From assembly GCA_023213395.1 (NCBI GenBank), contig CM041465.1, positions 31,813,741-31,877,740 on the forward strand: 64,000 nt of DNA. Direction: 5' to 3'. The notes under the pieces were generated by a model that was given only the letters and a program-made list of their open reading frames with translations, was not told the origin of the DNA and did not search any database. The position numbers and the translations under genes are program-made. Source of the DNA: Cycas panzhihuaensis. Its lineage: Eukaryota; Cycadophyta. Positions 19,677-31,059 of this stretch are shown here, piece by piece. Each line of letters starts with the position of its first letter. The stretch's first letter is position 1.

Positions 19677-20700
19677 GAATACCTTCTTTGTGGGACATTG
19701 GTGATCTTTATTCCACTTTCCTCCACATTTAAAGCAAGTCCCCCTTTTGAGATGTTCAACTTTGCTTGTTTCGTTCGTGTCTTTTATTGCTACTAGTGGG
19801 TTTGCTTTTGTGCCTGATCTAGTCCAATTTGGATTGGATCCTTGTTGCTAATATGATTCAGTTCTACGCGAATAGATAGACCTATGCTCTCTGAATTCTG
19901 CTTCTATGTTCTTCGCATACCGAATGGCCTCATGAATGTTTGAGGGGTTCATATTCTTAATGCGAAACCTGATCGTTTCCTTTAATCCACTGATGTATGT
20001 CTCCGGAATGTATTCTACTGGTATTCGTTCTGGTATTAGACATTGAAGCATCTGAAATTGCTCAGTGTATTCTTGAACTATTCCATTTTGTTGTAACCTT
20101 GTTAACTGAGCAAAATAGTCAGTGTTCCATGAATCTTCGTACTGTTTTATTAATCCTACTTTCAGATAGTCCCATGATTCTGAATGGACCAGTTGTTCTT
20201 TCACCACCAATGAAACCACTCTAATGCCCTTCCATACAAATGTAGAGATGTTGTCGATATATTTTCCTCATCTGATAGTTCATATACTTGGAAGTATGTT
20301 TCCATTTGTAGTAACCAACTCAGGATGTTCCTCAATCTTTCTGGATCAAATTTTCCAGTGTAAATTTGGTTCCCCTAAGACCTTGATCTGATTGGGAACT
20401 CCTCTGATTCCGTCGTTCGTAGGTAAAACCCCTAAATCTTCTTAAGTTCTTTTGTTGTCCGTTCCCCTGGTTACCTTGATCTGGGGGTTCCTCGTTGAAT
20501 TCTTCCATGTCTTGATGTTTCTCTGTTGTTGACTCTCCTTCTTGTAGATCCATCTTCTTATTTAAAGTTTTGAATGAAACCTGGATGCTTTTCATTGAAG
20601 TGATAAGTTCAGACGATAAGTGGGATAATAGTTCTTCTATCCTGCTTCCTTCTACTTCTGTTATTGTTGTTTGGCAGTTCACCATCTAGTTTGAGACGAG
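19677..20700 (-). pseudogene. gag: TE5 gag
   Basis: Minus strand: N-terminus 20685-20332 (MVNCQTTITEVEGSRIEELL, then acidic/Gln-rich), capsid 20219-19848 (VKEQLVHSESWDYLKVGLIK, DYFAQLTRLQQNGIVQEYTEQF), and a knuckle near 19745-19700 (CFKCGGKWNKDHQC on minus). Breaks occur near 20330, 20225 and 19845. Upstream, at about 20725, is a run of G then A. Confidence 0.85.
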
Positions 20701-20792
20701 GCTTTTCCCTAACCTTAGTTCTGTCCCTGGGGGGGGAAAAAAAATTGGTCGAATTTGTTCAATTTATCTTCATATTCCCGTTTTGAAACGAA

Positions 20793-20804
20793 GCTCTGAT
20801 GCCA
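20793..20804 (-). promoter_or_regulatory. TE5 primer-binding site
   Basis: Plus GCTCTGATGCCA, so minus TGGCATCAGAGC. One change from the initiator-Met match, two bases from the LTR at 20807. Confidence 0.85.
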
Positions 20805-20806
20805 CT

Positions 20807-21267
20807 TGAAGCGAATAATTTCCTCTATTACTTGTCGATTCCCAAGTCACCAATGAAAAGTTTACTGAAAGGTTACAAATGGTAGCAAAAGTGCAAAAAA
20901 TAGTAAATACACCAATCAAAATGGGCAAGAAACGCAATCCGCATGGCTAGCCAATACTGCTTGGAATACGCTCGATTCACCTAATATCGTGCTTAAGATG
21001 GCCAACCCTCTTCGAGGCAAGGTTACCTCCAAAAGCTGCAGCCCAATGGGTGAGCTAATTGCAGCCCTAAAGCCGAGTTTATACCAAGAGAACAAAACCA
21101 CAAGATGATTTGGAATGGGGACTCCAACCCCTATATATAGAGACATTTAATCTTTAAAAGGAAGTCGGCCACAAAAGAGACAATTCACTAAGGCTAAACT
21201 TAATATGAAGTCGGCCAGAAGACAGGCCATGACTAGATCAAGTAGGAGAGAAATTGGGAATGTAACA
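20807..21267 (-). repeat. TE5 5' LTR
   Basis: 461 bases, TGAAGCGAATAATTT..GGGAATGTAACA, followed by TSD TCTTA. TATA box on minus near 21130-21140 (CCCTATATATAGAG on plus). Confidence 0.95.
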
Positions 21268-21272
21268 TCTTA

Positions 21273-21839
21273 CTCCATCTCAGAATTCCTCTTGAAATCC
21301 CTTGAAAAATAACAATTATGCTAGGAATTGATAGAAGATAGCAGTGGTGATTGATCAAAAATATCTCCACAGATGAGAATACTTCTAAGGAAAAGATGCA
21401 CTAAAGATATTAAATTTATAAGCTAGGTGGTTGAAACAAACTTACCCCTTTGAGGCGAGGAAACCTCCAAAAGTAATAGCCCAAAAGGTCCAAGATAATT
21501 GTAGCACTAAAGCCGAGCAAAAGCTAGGAAACAACTCCCTGAGATACCTAGAAACGAGGCCTTAGAACCCTATATATAGTTGCTTGATAACTTCTTAATG
21601 AAGTCGGCAAGAACTAGGTAATTACTGGGAGTTTATTCTACATGTAAGTCAGCCAAAATATTGGTATAAAAGTCAGCTAGAACTTCCCCAAAAACTAGCA
21701 GGTTGAAAACTTTAAACGGCCATAACTTTTATTATAGATGTCAAAATTGACTTTCATTTAAACCGTTGGAGTCCTAGTTCAAAGACCTTCGATTTGAATG
21801 GTCACAAGGTCAATTTTGACCAGATTTTAAAATGTTACA
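21273..21839 (-). repeat. TE4 3' LTR (main part; first 17 bases at 12431-12447)
   Basis: Begins after TE5's right target duplication TCTTA and ends ATGTTACA. It pairs with 47454-48038. A TATA-like CCTATATATAG lies near 21570. It is followed by AGTCCCTCCCCTTT (the PPT on minus). Confidence 0.9.
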
Positions 21840-21849
21840 AGTCCCTCCC

Positions 21850-23290
21850 CTTTAAAACATGCTTTGCCCTCAAAGCATGGGTAAATTTGGATGTTATTGA
21901 TGCCATTCTTCTGATACCCATGTGGCATCTTCTATATCCAAGGTTTTCCAGTTCACAAGATATTCTCTTATTTCCCTAGAGCATTGTTGTCTTGTTCAGA
22001 CCTGTAGAATCCTTTCAAGTTCAAGAATAAATTTTCCTTCTTTGTTTAGCTTAGGGACTATTGTTTGGGGTGTTATTTTTTTCCCTATTTTCTTCTTAAG
22101 GCATGATACGTGAAAAACATTGTGGATTTTGCTTCCTGATTGTAGTATTAAGCGATAGGCTACTTCCCCAATTTTTTCACTAACTTGATATGGTTCGAAA
22201 AATCATGGTGATAGTTTTTGTTTATTTGCCTGTTGCATCGATGCTTGTTTGTAGGTTTGAAGCCTCAGGAAAACCCAATCCCCTATTTCAAAACTCCTTT
22301 CTAACCTTTTTGTGTCTGCTTGTTGCTTTATTCTATTTCTCGCATTGTCCAAATTATCCTTTAGTATTCAAATCATTTGTTCTACTTGTTCTTATTGTTC
22401 ACGAATGGATTGTACTTGTGATACTTTTGCCCAATAAAGTATAGATGGACGTTCATATCTATATAGTGCTTCGAACGATATCATCCTTGCGGCCATATGG
22501 TAGGTAGTATTGTACCACCATTCTGCTAAGTGAAGCCATTTATGCCACTAATTTCTTTTTATGTAATGAAAATTTTCGTAAGTATCTCTCCAGCCATTTG
22601 TTTACTACTTTCGTCTGCCTATCTGTATGTGGGTGATAAGCAATGCTCATGTTTAACTTTGTTCCTACTAGTTTGAAGAGATCTTGCCAAAAGTGGCTCG
22701 TGAATTTCGGGTCTCGATCACTAACTATGATTTTGGGGAACTTGTGCAGACAATGTACCTCTTTCATACATATCTCGGCTATTTGACTTACTTTTGCCGC
22801 TATCTATGTGCCCCCAAAGTGTGCATATTTGGTGAATCTGTCCACAACTACAAAAATGGCATCTTTTCCTTTTGATTGAGGAAGCCCTGTGATAAAGTCC
22901 ATAGAGATTTCTTCCCATTTTTGACGTGGCATATGCAAGGGTTGTAGCAACCCTGGGCTCTTTACGCATTCACTTTTGTTACGTTGGCAAGTGTCACATT
23001 CTGATACTATCTTGAGGACATATGCCTTCATTCCTACCCAATAAAAGGAGTTTCGTAACTTCCGATATGTTTTTTCTATTCCTGTGTGCCCTATTGTAGG
23101 TGCTAAGTGAGCTTCTTCTAATAAAGTCTTTTTTATTTCAAATGTCTTTGGGATGAATATTTTCCCTTTCCATAGGATTAAGTCCCCTTGTGTTTCAAAC
23201 CTTGAAGTCTTTTGGTCCCGTATCTCTTGTAATATCTTTTATGAGAATGGGTCGACCCCGTATTCCTTAACTAATTCCTAAATCCAACTA
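21850..23290 (-). pseudogene. pol: TE4 pol: integrase with decayed C-terminus
   Basis: Minus strand, homologous to TE5 integrase. 23031-22804 gives the zinc end (VSECDTCQRNKSEC) and core start (FITGLPQSKGKDAIFVVVDRF). 22767-22540 gives VSDRDPKFTSHFWQDLFKLV and YHPHTDRQTKVVNKWLERYL. 22500-21900 is the C-terminal and chromodomain region, readable only in fragments (HVSCLKKK-like at about 22100). There are multiple stops. Confidence 0.8.
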
Positions 23291-24344
23291 GGAGTGGCCA
23301 TTGTTATTGTTTTGAAGAATATCTCTCTATCATTATCTTCTGGTATTCTCGATAATGCATCTGCTATGACATTCTCTCTCTCGTTTGTACAAGATACAAA
23401 AGTTGAAAGCCTATAACTTGCTAACCCATTTTTGTTGTTCATTAGATAATGTTTTCTGGTTTAGAAAGTACTTAACACTATCGTGATCTGTCTTGGCTAT
23501 GAATTTATTCTCCATATAGCGTGCATGATTGCCAGCATCTCTTTATCATATATTGGTGTAAGCTTCTCTCTATTATTTAATTTCCTACTCTCACATACTA
23601 TTGGTCGTTCTTCCTGTATCAAGACTGCCCCAATTCCAAACCCTAAAGTGTCACATTCCAAGATAAATGTTGCAAGAAATCTGATGTTGCTAACACTGGT
23701 GCCAAGACCATAGCCTTCTCGAGTGCTTCAAATGCTTCTTCCTCCAACAAATTCCATCTAAAAGAATCCCTTTTTATAAGATTAGTTTACGGATATGCGA
23801 TATAGGCATATCCTTTAATGAACTTTCCAAGGAACCCTGCTGCCCCTAAAAAACTTCTAATGCCAGTTACATTCTTCAACATTGGCCAATTGACGATGCC
23901 TTGAATCTTCTTAGGGTCTATCTTAATGCCGTCCCTCGTGATAATGTGGCCCAAATATTCTAGCTCCTCCTTTCCAAATATGCACTTCTTTATGTTTGCA
24001 TAGAACTAACTTTCCTCTAAAAATTGTAGGACTATCTTGATGTGCTCTAGATGTTCTTTCCCTATTTTGCTATATATCAGGATATCATCAAAAAAGACTA
24101 ATATGAACTTCCACAAGATTTGTTTGAATATGGAATTCATAGTGCTTTAGAATGTTGTTGAAGCATTTGTTAATCCAAAGGGCATGACATTGAATTTGAA
24201 TAAGCTCTCATGGGTGCGAAATGTTGTTTTGTAGATATCTTCCTCTTTGATACGTATCTGATAATATCTAGATTGTAAGTCAATTTTTGAAAAGTATCTA
24301 GCTCCATGGATTTCGTCGAATAAATCATCTATCCTGGGGATCGG
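23291..24344 (-). pseudogene. pol: TE4 pol: RNase H and reverse transcriptase, 3' portion
   Basis: Minus strand, homologous to TE5. RNase H pieces are at about 23700-23450; RT is at 24344-24000 with [40 protein letters not shown] and [12 protein letters not shown]. The frame is cut at 24344 by TE7 and resumes at 31060-31280 with the upstream RT segment. The 126-codon minus ORF at 24527-24147 is a chimera of TE7 LTR and TE4 RT. Confidence 0.8.
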
Positions 24345-25403
24345 TGATCTAGGAGGATCTACCATATGTTTACAGGATGCAGAAAATGCTGGGCATTGGC
24401 ATAACTGAAAGAGATATGGCCAAATGGTATCAAAATTATATGAAATTTTGTGTAAAGGAAGAAGACACATCCCACTATATGTGTACAAAAGGTGGGGTTC
24501 AAAAAATATCATTTGATTAGAGTTCAATCCTTGTTTTGCATAAAATTAATCCCACAGCTAGCAGAAAAACAACAAATACATATTATCATTAAATGAATAA
24601 AAATGCAGTCAAATGACATCCAAATGAGCTAAAATTTTGAGGAAGTGGAGGGGACGTGTTCCTATACGTGTACCAAATTTGAGCCGAATTGGAGTCCATT
24701 AAGGTCAGTTACAAGCCGCAACTTTTAAGAATTGCATGAAGGCCACTTGAATAGCAAAAAAACAACAAATACATATTATCATTAAATGAATAAAAATGCA
24801 GTCAAATGACATCCAAATGAGCTAAAATTTTGAGGAAGCGGAGGGGACATGTGTTCCTATATGTGTACCAAATTTGAGCCGAATTGGAGTCCGATAAGGT
24901 CAGTTACAAGCCGCAACTTTTAAGAATTGCATGAAGGCCACTTGGACAACATGCATTCTGGTGGTTAGTAGTTATACTTGCATGATTGCCACTTGTTAAA
25001 CATGGAATTTTGGTTTCTTTCTATAAATTGAGCCCTATTATGGGTTGGAGAGGTGGTTCTTGGAGGTGAAAGGCACTTGACTTGGGAAGCATCCTTGGAG
25101 AAGCATTTTGGAGGGTTGGAGTCCCCCTTATGGTATAATTGTATCATTTATTTCTTGTAATTTAACCATTCTATTGCTAGTTGATTTCTCCACCATTAAA
25201 TGTGAGATTTTCATAGTTTAATAAAAGTACTACTCCTCATACTTTTGGAGCAATGTCAAGAATAAATGATTTGGTGTAGAATTTTCTTTTGTGGGCTCAT
25301 TGTTGTTTTGATGTTATTGAGATTTCTACGCTAACTCCCAGGATCTCAAGGAGAAAAGGTTGATAATTGACCTCTTCACCAATTAAGCTCTATTTTGGGA
25401 TCA
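24345..25403 (+). repeat. TE7 5' LTR
   Basis: 1059 bases. It contains an internal direct duplication of about 190 bases (24564-24750 and 24754-24943, both with CAAATACATATTATCATT and GAGCCGAATTGGAGTCC), a TATA box TTCTATAAATTGAG (25019-25032), and a poly(A)-type AATAAA near 25221. It ends TTTTGGGATCA. Confidence 0.93.
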
Positions 25404-25408
25404 TATTT

Positions 25409-25420
25409 TGGTATCAGAGC
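25409..25420 (+). promoter_or_regulatory. TE7 primer-binding site
   Basis: TGGTATCAGAGC, a full 12-base match to the initiator-Met tRNA 3' end, five bases after the LTR. Confidence 0.95.
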
Positions 25421-25536
25421 ATGTGATCTTTGTTGTAGGGACTTGAATGGTACAAACAAGGAAAGGATACAAAGAGAAAGGTGAAGCTTTTCTTGTGTTG
25501 CAATAACCAAGAAGACAAAGAAAGAATCCAAGCACC

Positions 25537-27024
25537 ATGGCTGAAAAAGAAGATGGAGAAATTAGATTTGAAAAGCTTGAGAAGAACGTAGAAGTCTTGA
25601 TGCAAATGATGACCCAACTTCTACCTCTAGTCAAGGAAAAAGGCAAAGAGAAGGAAGTTGAAGGAGGATCCACATATGACCACAACCATGAAGAGGAAGA
25701 GGAGGAGACCTTAAAGCACTCATTTAAAGAAAGCAAGGGTACTTCATCTCATTAACCCTTCAAGGTGAAAGCAAAGTTGGATATTCCAACTTATGATGGA
25801 GAGGTAAATGCTGAAAAGTTGGACCATTGGTTGGATCAACTTGAAACCTACTTCACAATTTATGCTTATAGTAATGCTCAAAAGTTTTCATTTGCTAGGC
25901 TCAAGTTGTGTAAACATGCATTGACATGGTGGAATGCATATTTGAAGACTCATGATGTATCTTCTTTTTCATGGATGGATTTTAAGAAAATAATAAATAA
26001 GCAATTCTATCTCATAGGTCATGAGGAAGACCAATGGGTCACTTGGCAATATTTACGCCAAGGGAGAGGTGTATGTGTCCAAAACTATACTTCTTTATTT
26101 TTCAGGCATGGCATGCTACTTGGCATTAATATGGATGAACATATCACTCTTATGAAATTCATTGGAGGATTACATGAATACATAAGGAAGGAACTAAGGC
26201 TTTTTAAGGTTCAATCCATTGGAGAAGCAAGTAGAATGGCTATGGCAATAGAAAGTAAAAGCAAGAAATCTACATTCATGTCTAAAGATTCTACTTTTAC
26301 TTCTAATACGTATGAAAAGAATCCTAAATTGCACTCATCTAAAAGGCAAGAAGGAAAGAAGAAAAGAACTAATTTTGTTAAAAGTTCTAACTATTGTGAG
26401 CATTGTGATATTAGTGGTCATATTGCAGCAAAGTGTTGGAAGTTGCATCCAGAGTTAAAGCCAAAGCATATCAAGGATATGGAATTAAGAAAGAAGGAGA
26501 AAGGGAAAGCACTACTTTCTGAGGTGGAGATTCAAAGTGATGGAAAAGAAGAGAAGGTTACTCTACTTACAAATTATGGAGATGATGCTACAAGGGAGGA
26601 ACTATTTCACTTGAAGCTTCAAGTAGGAAATGATATTATTGGTGCCATTATAGATCCAGGGAGCCAAAAGAATTTGATCTCAGAAAGTTTGGTGAAGAGC
26701 ATTGGGTTGGTAACTACTCCTCACCCTCACCCATATCCTCTTGGTTGGATCCATAAAGATATGGAAATGCAAATATCAAAGCAATGTACACTTAAATTTT
26801 CCATCACTAATGATTTTGTTGATGAAGTAATATGTGATGTGGTGCCATTAGATGTATGCCATGTTGTGCTTGGGAGTCCCTACTTGTGGGATCGAGATGC
26901 ACTCTTCTATCGAAGGGAGAGAAAGTATCGGTTGATGAAGGATAACAAGGGCTTCATCATAAAGGCCACAAAGAAGCACTTAGATAAGATAGCATTAATT
27001 TTAGCCACTCAAGCATCATCTTAA
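25537..27024 (+). pseudogene. gag: TE7 gag and protease (one in-frame stop)
   Basis: Starts ATG 25537 (MAEKEDGEIRFEKLEKNVEV, a coiled-coil-like N-terminus, then acidic). A single TAA at 25753-25755 interrupts the frame, which then continues in phase to the stop at 27022. Downstream it has retrotrans_gag (LDHWLDQLETYFTIYAYSNA, FARLKLCKHALTWWNAYLKT), a CCHC knuckle (CEHCDISGHIAAKC) and a retropepsin with AIIDPGSQKNLIS (D-P-G where D-S/T-G is usual) and DVCHVVLGSPYLWDRDAL. One base change would restore the frame, so this is the best preserved gag here. Confidence 0.9.
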
Positions 27025-29471
27025 TGGTAAGGAGAAAAGAAGAGCCAGGAGATGAAGAAGGTCCTTCTACTCACACTCTTCTTATATCACCTAAACAAAT
27101 GCAACAAATTGAGGAGTTAAAGACAAGGTATGATATTCTATTTCAACATGTTGATGGGCAAACACCAAAGAGAAAGATAGAGCATGAAATCACTCTTGTA
27201 GGAGATGCACCATTGCCTAATGTTGCTTTGTATAGGCACTCCATTGTAGAGAATAATGAGATAAAGAGGCAAGTTGAGGAGTTGCTTGATCAAGGGGTCA
27301 TAAGACCTTCATGTTCACCTTGTGGGTCACCAATTGTCTTGGTGTCTAAGAAGGATGGAGGATGGAGAATGTGTATAGACTTTCGTGCTTTGAATAAAAT
27401 TACAATTAAAAATCGCTACCCTTTGCCTCGCATAGATGATTTGCTTGATTAAATTCAGCATGCTTGTTATTTTACTAAGTTGGATTTGAAAAGCGGTTAT
27501 CACCAAGTTAGGGTCAAGGAGGAGGACACATGAAAGACGGCCTTCAAAACAAAGCAAGGACTCCTTGAATGGATGGTTATGCCTTTCGGCTTGTGTAATG
27601 CTCCTGCAACATTCATGAGGCTAATGAATGAAATGTTAAGGCCTTACTTGGATAATTTTGTTGTTGTCTATCTTGATGACATTTTGATTTTCAGCAACAC
27701 ATGGTAGGAACATTTGCAGCACATAGAAGAAGTTTTAAAGACTATGGCTAAGCATCATTTGAAGCTTAATGTGAAGATGTGTGAATTTGGCAAGGAGAAC
27801 TTGATCTTTTTAGGCTTTGTCGTTGGAGGAGGAAAGTTGAGCATCGATCCACTCAAGACTCAAGCCATCCTCAAATGGCCTAGGCCAACAAACATCACAG
27901 AGGTGAGAAGTTTTTTAGGAGCTTGTCAATACTTGAGAAAGTTTATTCTTCATTTCTCACAGGTTGCAGCACCTCTACATGGATTGACAAAATCTAGTAA
28001 AACGTTTACTTGGGGTTCCAAGGAGGAAGAAGCTTTTCTTCTTTTAAAGAAGAAAATTTGTGAAGCATCGGTTTTGGCAATGCCAAATTTGCAAAGGCCT
28101 TTTGAAGTAGAAGCTGATGCAAGTGGAAATGCGATGGGAGCTGTCCTTATTCAAGATGGGAAGCCTATTGCTTACCATTCGGAAGTCTTCACCCCTCAAG
28201 TGAAAAACTACCCAACATATGATCGAAAAATGTTCGCACTTCATCAAGCATGCAAGCATTGGAGGTCCTACTTACTTGGAAAAGAGGTTGTAGTTCATAC
28301 TGATCATAAGCCTCTTCAATTTTTACAAACCCAAAGTAAATTACAGCAAGCAAGACACATGAAGTGGATGAGTTATTTACAACAATTCAATATTGTAATT
28401 AAGTACAAAAAGGGATCTACTAACAAAATTACTGATATGTTATCTAGACCACCTTGTTCTACTTCTTCTTCTCCTTTTGTTTGTAGTTCTCTTATGAGTT
28501 TGCAGGTGGAGCCAATGCATCATGAAGAGTACAAAGACTTGTACCATGAAGATGAAGCTTTGAAGGAAGAATTAGAGAACCTAGCGAAGGAAGACCTTCC
28601 CGACTTGCTTGGAAGGATGGTCTACTTTTCAAAGGGGCGACTCTATGTTCCATCAAAAGGAGACAAGATCAAGTGGCTTAGAGAAGCCCATACTTCTAAA
28701 GTAGCTGGTCACTTTGGTATAGAGAAGACTTTAGCAAACTTAAGAAGATATGTTGTATGGCCAAAAATGCAAAATGATGTAAAACAAAATGTACAAGGAT
28801 GTGTAATGTGTAATACTTCTAAGCCTTCTTCTAGAAAATTAGGATTGTATACACCACTTCCTATTCCCACTAGACCTTGGGAAAGTATCTACATTGATTT
28901 CTTAGGAGGACTTCCCATGACTAGGAAGGGACATGATTATCTCTTTGTTGTTGTAGATAGGTTCAATAAAATGATATGTCTAATACCTTGTAAGAAGACA
29001 ATCACAGGAACAAGAGCAGCTGAGTTATTCTTCGAGCATGTATGGAAGAATTTTGGCTTGCCTTCTTCCATCATTTCAGTTCGGGACACTCGATTCCTTT
29101 CATCATTTTGGAAGTCACTATGGGAGATGATGGATACCAAATTGAAGAGGAGTACAAGTTTCCATCCTCAAACCGATGGACAAACCGAAGTAGTGAACAA
29201 AACTTTGGTACATTTATTGAGGGGATACAATTCCAAGCATCCAAAGACTTGGGATGAATCATTGGCTTTTCTACAATTTGCATTTAATAGAGCAATGCAT
29301 GCATCACACTCTAAAGCACCTTTTGAAGTTTGTTTGGGATACTTGCCTCAAAGTCCATTTGACTTAGAGTTTTCCATGCAAGCTAAGGAAGGATCCGTCA
29401 AAGAGAAGGAGGAGCATGACAAGGCTTTAAGATACTTGGAGAAGATCCGGAGTCCACAAAGAAGTACATGA
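27024..29471 (+). pseudogene. pol: TE7 pol: reverse transcriptase, RNase H, integrase (three in-frame stops)
   Basis: The ATG at 27024 overlaps the gag stop (TAATG), so pol is in the -1 frame relative to gag. [35 protein letters not shown] and the YLDDILIFS box near 27670. Stops TAA 27450, TGA 27531 and TAG 27705 are all in this same frame. From 27714 the frame is open for 585 codons: RT thumb, RNase H (VEADASGNAMGAVLIQDG, TDHKPLQFLQ), integrase zinc finger (HFGIEKT.., CVMC) and core (IYIDFLGGLP, FVVVDRFNKM, VRDTRFLSSFW, HPQTDGQTEVVNKTL). A +1 shift near 29445 ends it. Confidence 0.92.
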
Positions 29472-29964
29472 TCAACTTCTAAGGATTCAACACAAGTACA
29501 AGGAAAGACATGACAAGCATAGGCAAGAGTGTACTTTTCAAGAAGGAGATTTAGTATGGTTATACTTGAGCAAGGAGAGGTTAAAAGGAGAAGGCAAGAA
29601 ACTCAAACCTATAAGGTATGGACCATTCAAGATTTTGAGAAAAGTAGGTGGCAATGCTTTCCAACTTGATCTTCCACCTTATATGCAAATATATTCAGTA
29701 GTAAATGCTGAATACTTAAAACTCTTTGAGCCCTCCATGCTAGATGAGGAACAGGACCAGTTCACTTTACCTTCAACTGATGACTTGTATTTGGAAAGTG
29801 AGGAGCCTCTCAAGGAAGATTATATCTTGGAGAGAAAATCTACCAAAACAAGACATAAGACACATGAATCTTTCAGGATTGGAGTAGCAGGACAATTGCC
29901 TAGTAAGGCCAAGTGGTTTAGTAGGCAACAAGGAGAACAACACTTCCCCCATCTCCAATTCTAA
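29472..29964 (+). pseudogene. pol: TE7 pol: integrase C-terminus
   Basis: After the shift at about 29445, the frame 29450-29964 gives the integrase C-terminal segment (RHDKHRQE, FQEGDLVWLYLSKERL, RYGPFKILRKVGGNAFQLDL, VVNAEYLKLFEPS). The tail ends in RIGVAGQLPSKAKWFSRQ. The tail lacks a clear chromodomain (no YLIKWK-type motif), so I do not assign it to the TE4/TE5 clade. Confidence 0.85.
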
Positions 29965-29988
29965 GCCAAGCAGAGTTGGCTATTTTCC

Positions 29989-30000
29989 AAGGAAGGGAGT
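29989..30000 (+). promoter_or_regulatory. TE7 polypurine tract
   Basis: AAGGAAGGGAGT, followed by CA and the 3' LTR at 30003. Confidence 0.85.
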
Positions 30001-30002
30001 CA

Positions 30003-31059
30003 TGATCCGGGAGGATCTACCATATGTTCTGAGGATGCATAAAATGCTAGGCATTGGCATAACCGAAAGAGATATGGCCAAATGGTATCAAAATTATATG
30101 AAATTTTGTGTAAAGGAAGAAGACACATCCCACTATATGTGTACAAAAGGTGGGGTTCAGAAAATATCATTTGATTAGAGTTCAAGCCTTGTTTTGCATA
30201 AAATTAATCCCACTAGCGAGAAAAACAACAAATACATATTATCATTAAATGAATAAAAATGCAGTCAAATGACATCCAAATGAGCTAAAATTTTGAGGAA
30301 GTGGAGGGGACATGTGTTCCTATACGTGTACCAAATTTGAGCCGAATTGGAGTCCGTTAAGGTCAGTTACAAGCCGCAACTTTTAAGAATTGCATGAAGG
30401 CCACTTGGACAGCAGAAAAACAGCAAATACATATTATCAATAAATGAATAAAAATGCATTCAAATGACATCCAAATGAGCTAAATTTTTGAGGAAGCGGA
30501 GGGGACATGTGTTCCTATATGTGTACCAAATTTGAGCCGAATTGGAGTCCGATAAGGTCAGTTACAAGCCGCAACTTTTAAGAATTGCATGAAGGCCACT
30601 TGGACAACATGCATTCTGGTGGTTAGTGGTTATACTTGCATGATTGCCACTTGTTAAACATGCAATTTTCGTTTCTTTCTATAAATTGAGCCCTATTACG
30701 GGTTGGAGAGGTGGTTCTTGGAGGTGAAAGGCACTTGACTTGGGAAGCATCCTGGAGAAGCATTTTGGAGGGTTGGAGTCCCCCTTATGGTATAATTGTA
30801 TCATTTATTCCTTGTAATTTAACCATTCTTTTGCTAGTTGATTTCTCCACCATTAAATGGAGATTTTCATAGTTTAATAAAAGTACTACTCCTCATACTT
30901 TTGGAGCAATGTCAAGAATAAATGATTTGGTGTAGAATTTCCTTCTGTGGGCTCATTGTTGTTTTGATGTTATTGAAATTTCTACACTAACTCCCAGGAT
31001 CTCAAGGAGAAAAGGTTGATAATTGACTTCTTCACCAATTAAGCTCTATTTTGGGATCA
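30003..31059 (+). repeat. TE7 3' LTR
   Basis: 1057 bases, TGATCCGGGAGG..GGGATCA, with the same internal 190-base duplication (about 30222-30412 and 30413-30600) as the 5' LTR. Confidence 0.94.

Larger units (their letters stand above)
12448..21267 (-). mobile_element. TE5: chromovirus Ty3/Gypsy, minus strand, inserted in TE4 LTR
   Basis: LTRs of 461 bases each: left 12448-12480 plus 15784-16211, right 20807-21267. Both start TGAAG(T/C)GAATAATTT and end GGGAATGTAACA. TSD TCTTA lies at 12443-12447 and 21268-21272. PPT (minus AAAGGGGAGGGACT) at 16212-16226, PBS at 20793-20804. Without TE6 it is about 5.5 kb. By eye the LTRs differ at roughly 39 sites, mostly transitions, so the insertion is old. 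Gag-PR-RT-RH-IN-chromodomain order, decayed. Confidence 0.95.
24345..31059 (+). mobile_element. TE7: Ty3/Gypsy retrotransposon, plus strand, inserted in TE4 RT
   Basis: LTRs 24345-25403 (1059 bases) and 30003-31059 (1057 bases), TGATC..GGGATCA, differing by a few percent. Flanks ATCGG (24340-24344) and ATCAG (31060-31064) are a 5-base duplication with one change. Perfect Met-tRNA PBS at 25409-25420, PPT at 29989-30000. Gag-protease and pol are nearly complete, with few lesions. Length 6715 bases. Confidence 0.96.

Noticed and set aside
24147-24527. 126-codon minus ORF as one gene
   Set aside because: It is a chimera: the first half is antisense TE7 LTR and the second half TE4 reverse transcriptase.
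29042-29283. Overlapping plus and minus ORFs in TE7 integrase
   Set aside because: Shadows of the 585-codon pol frame; they have no independent motif.
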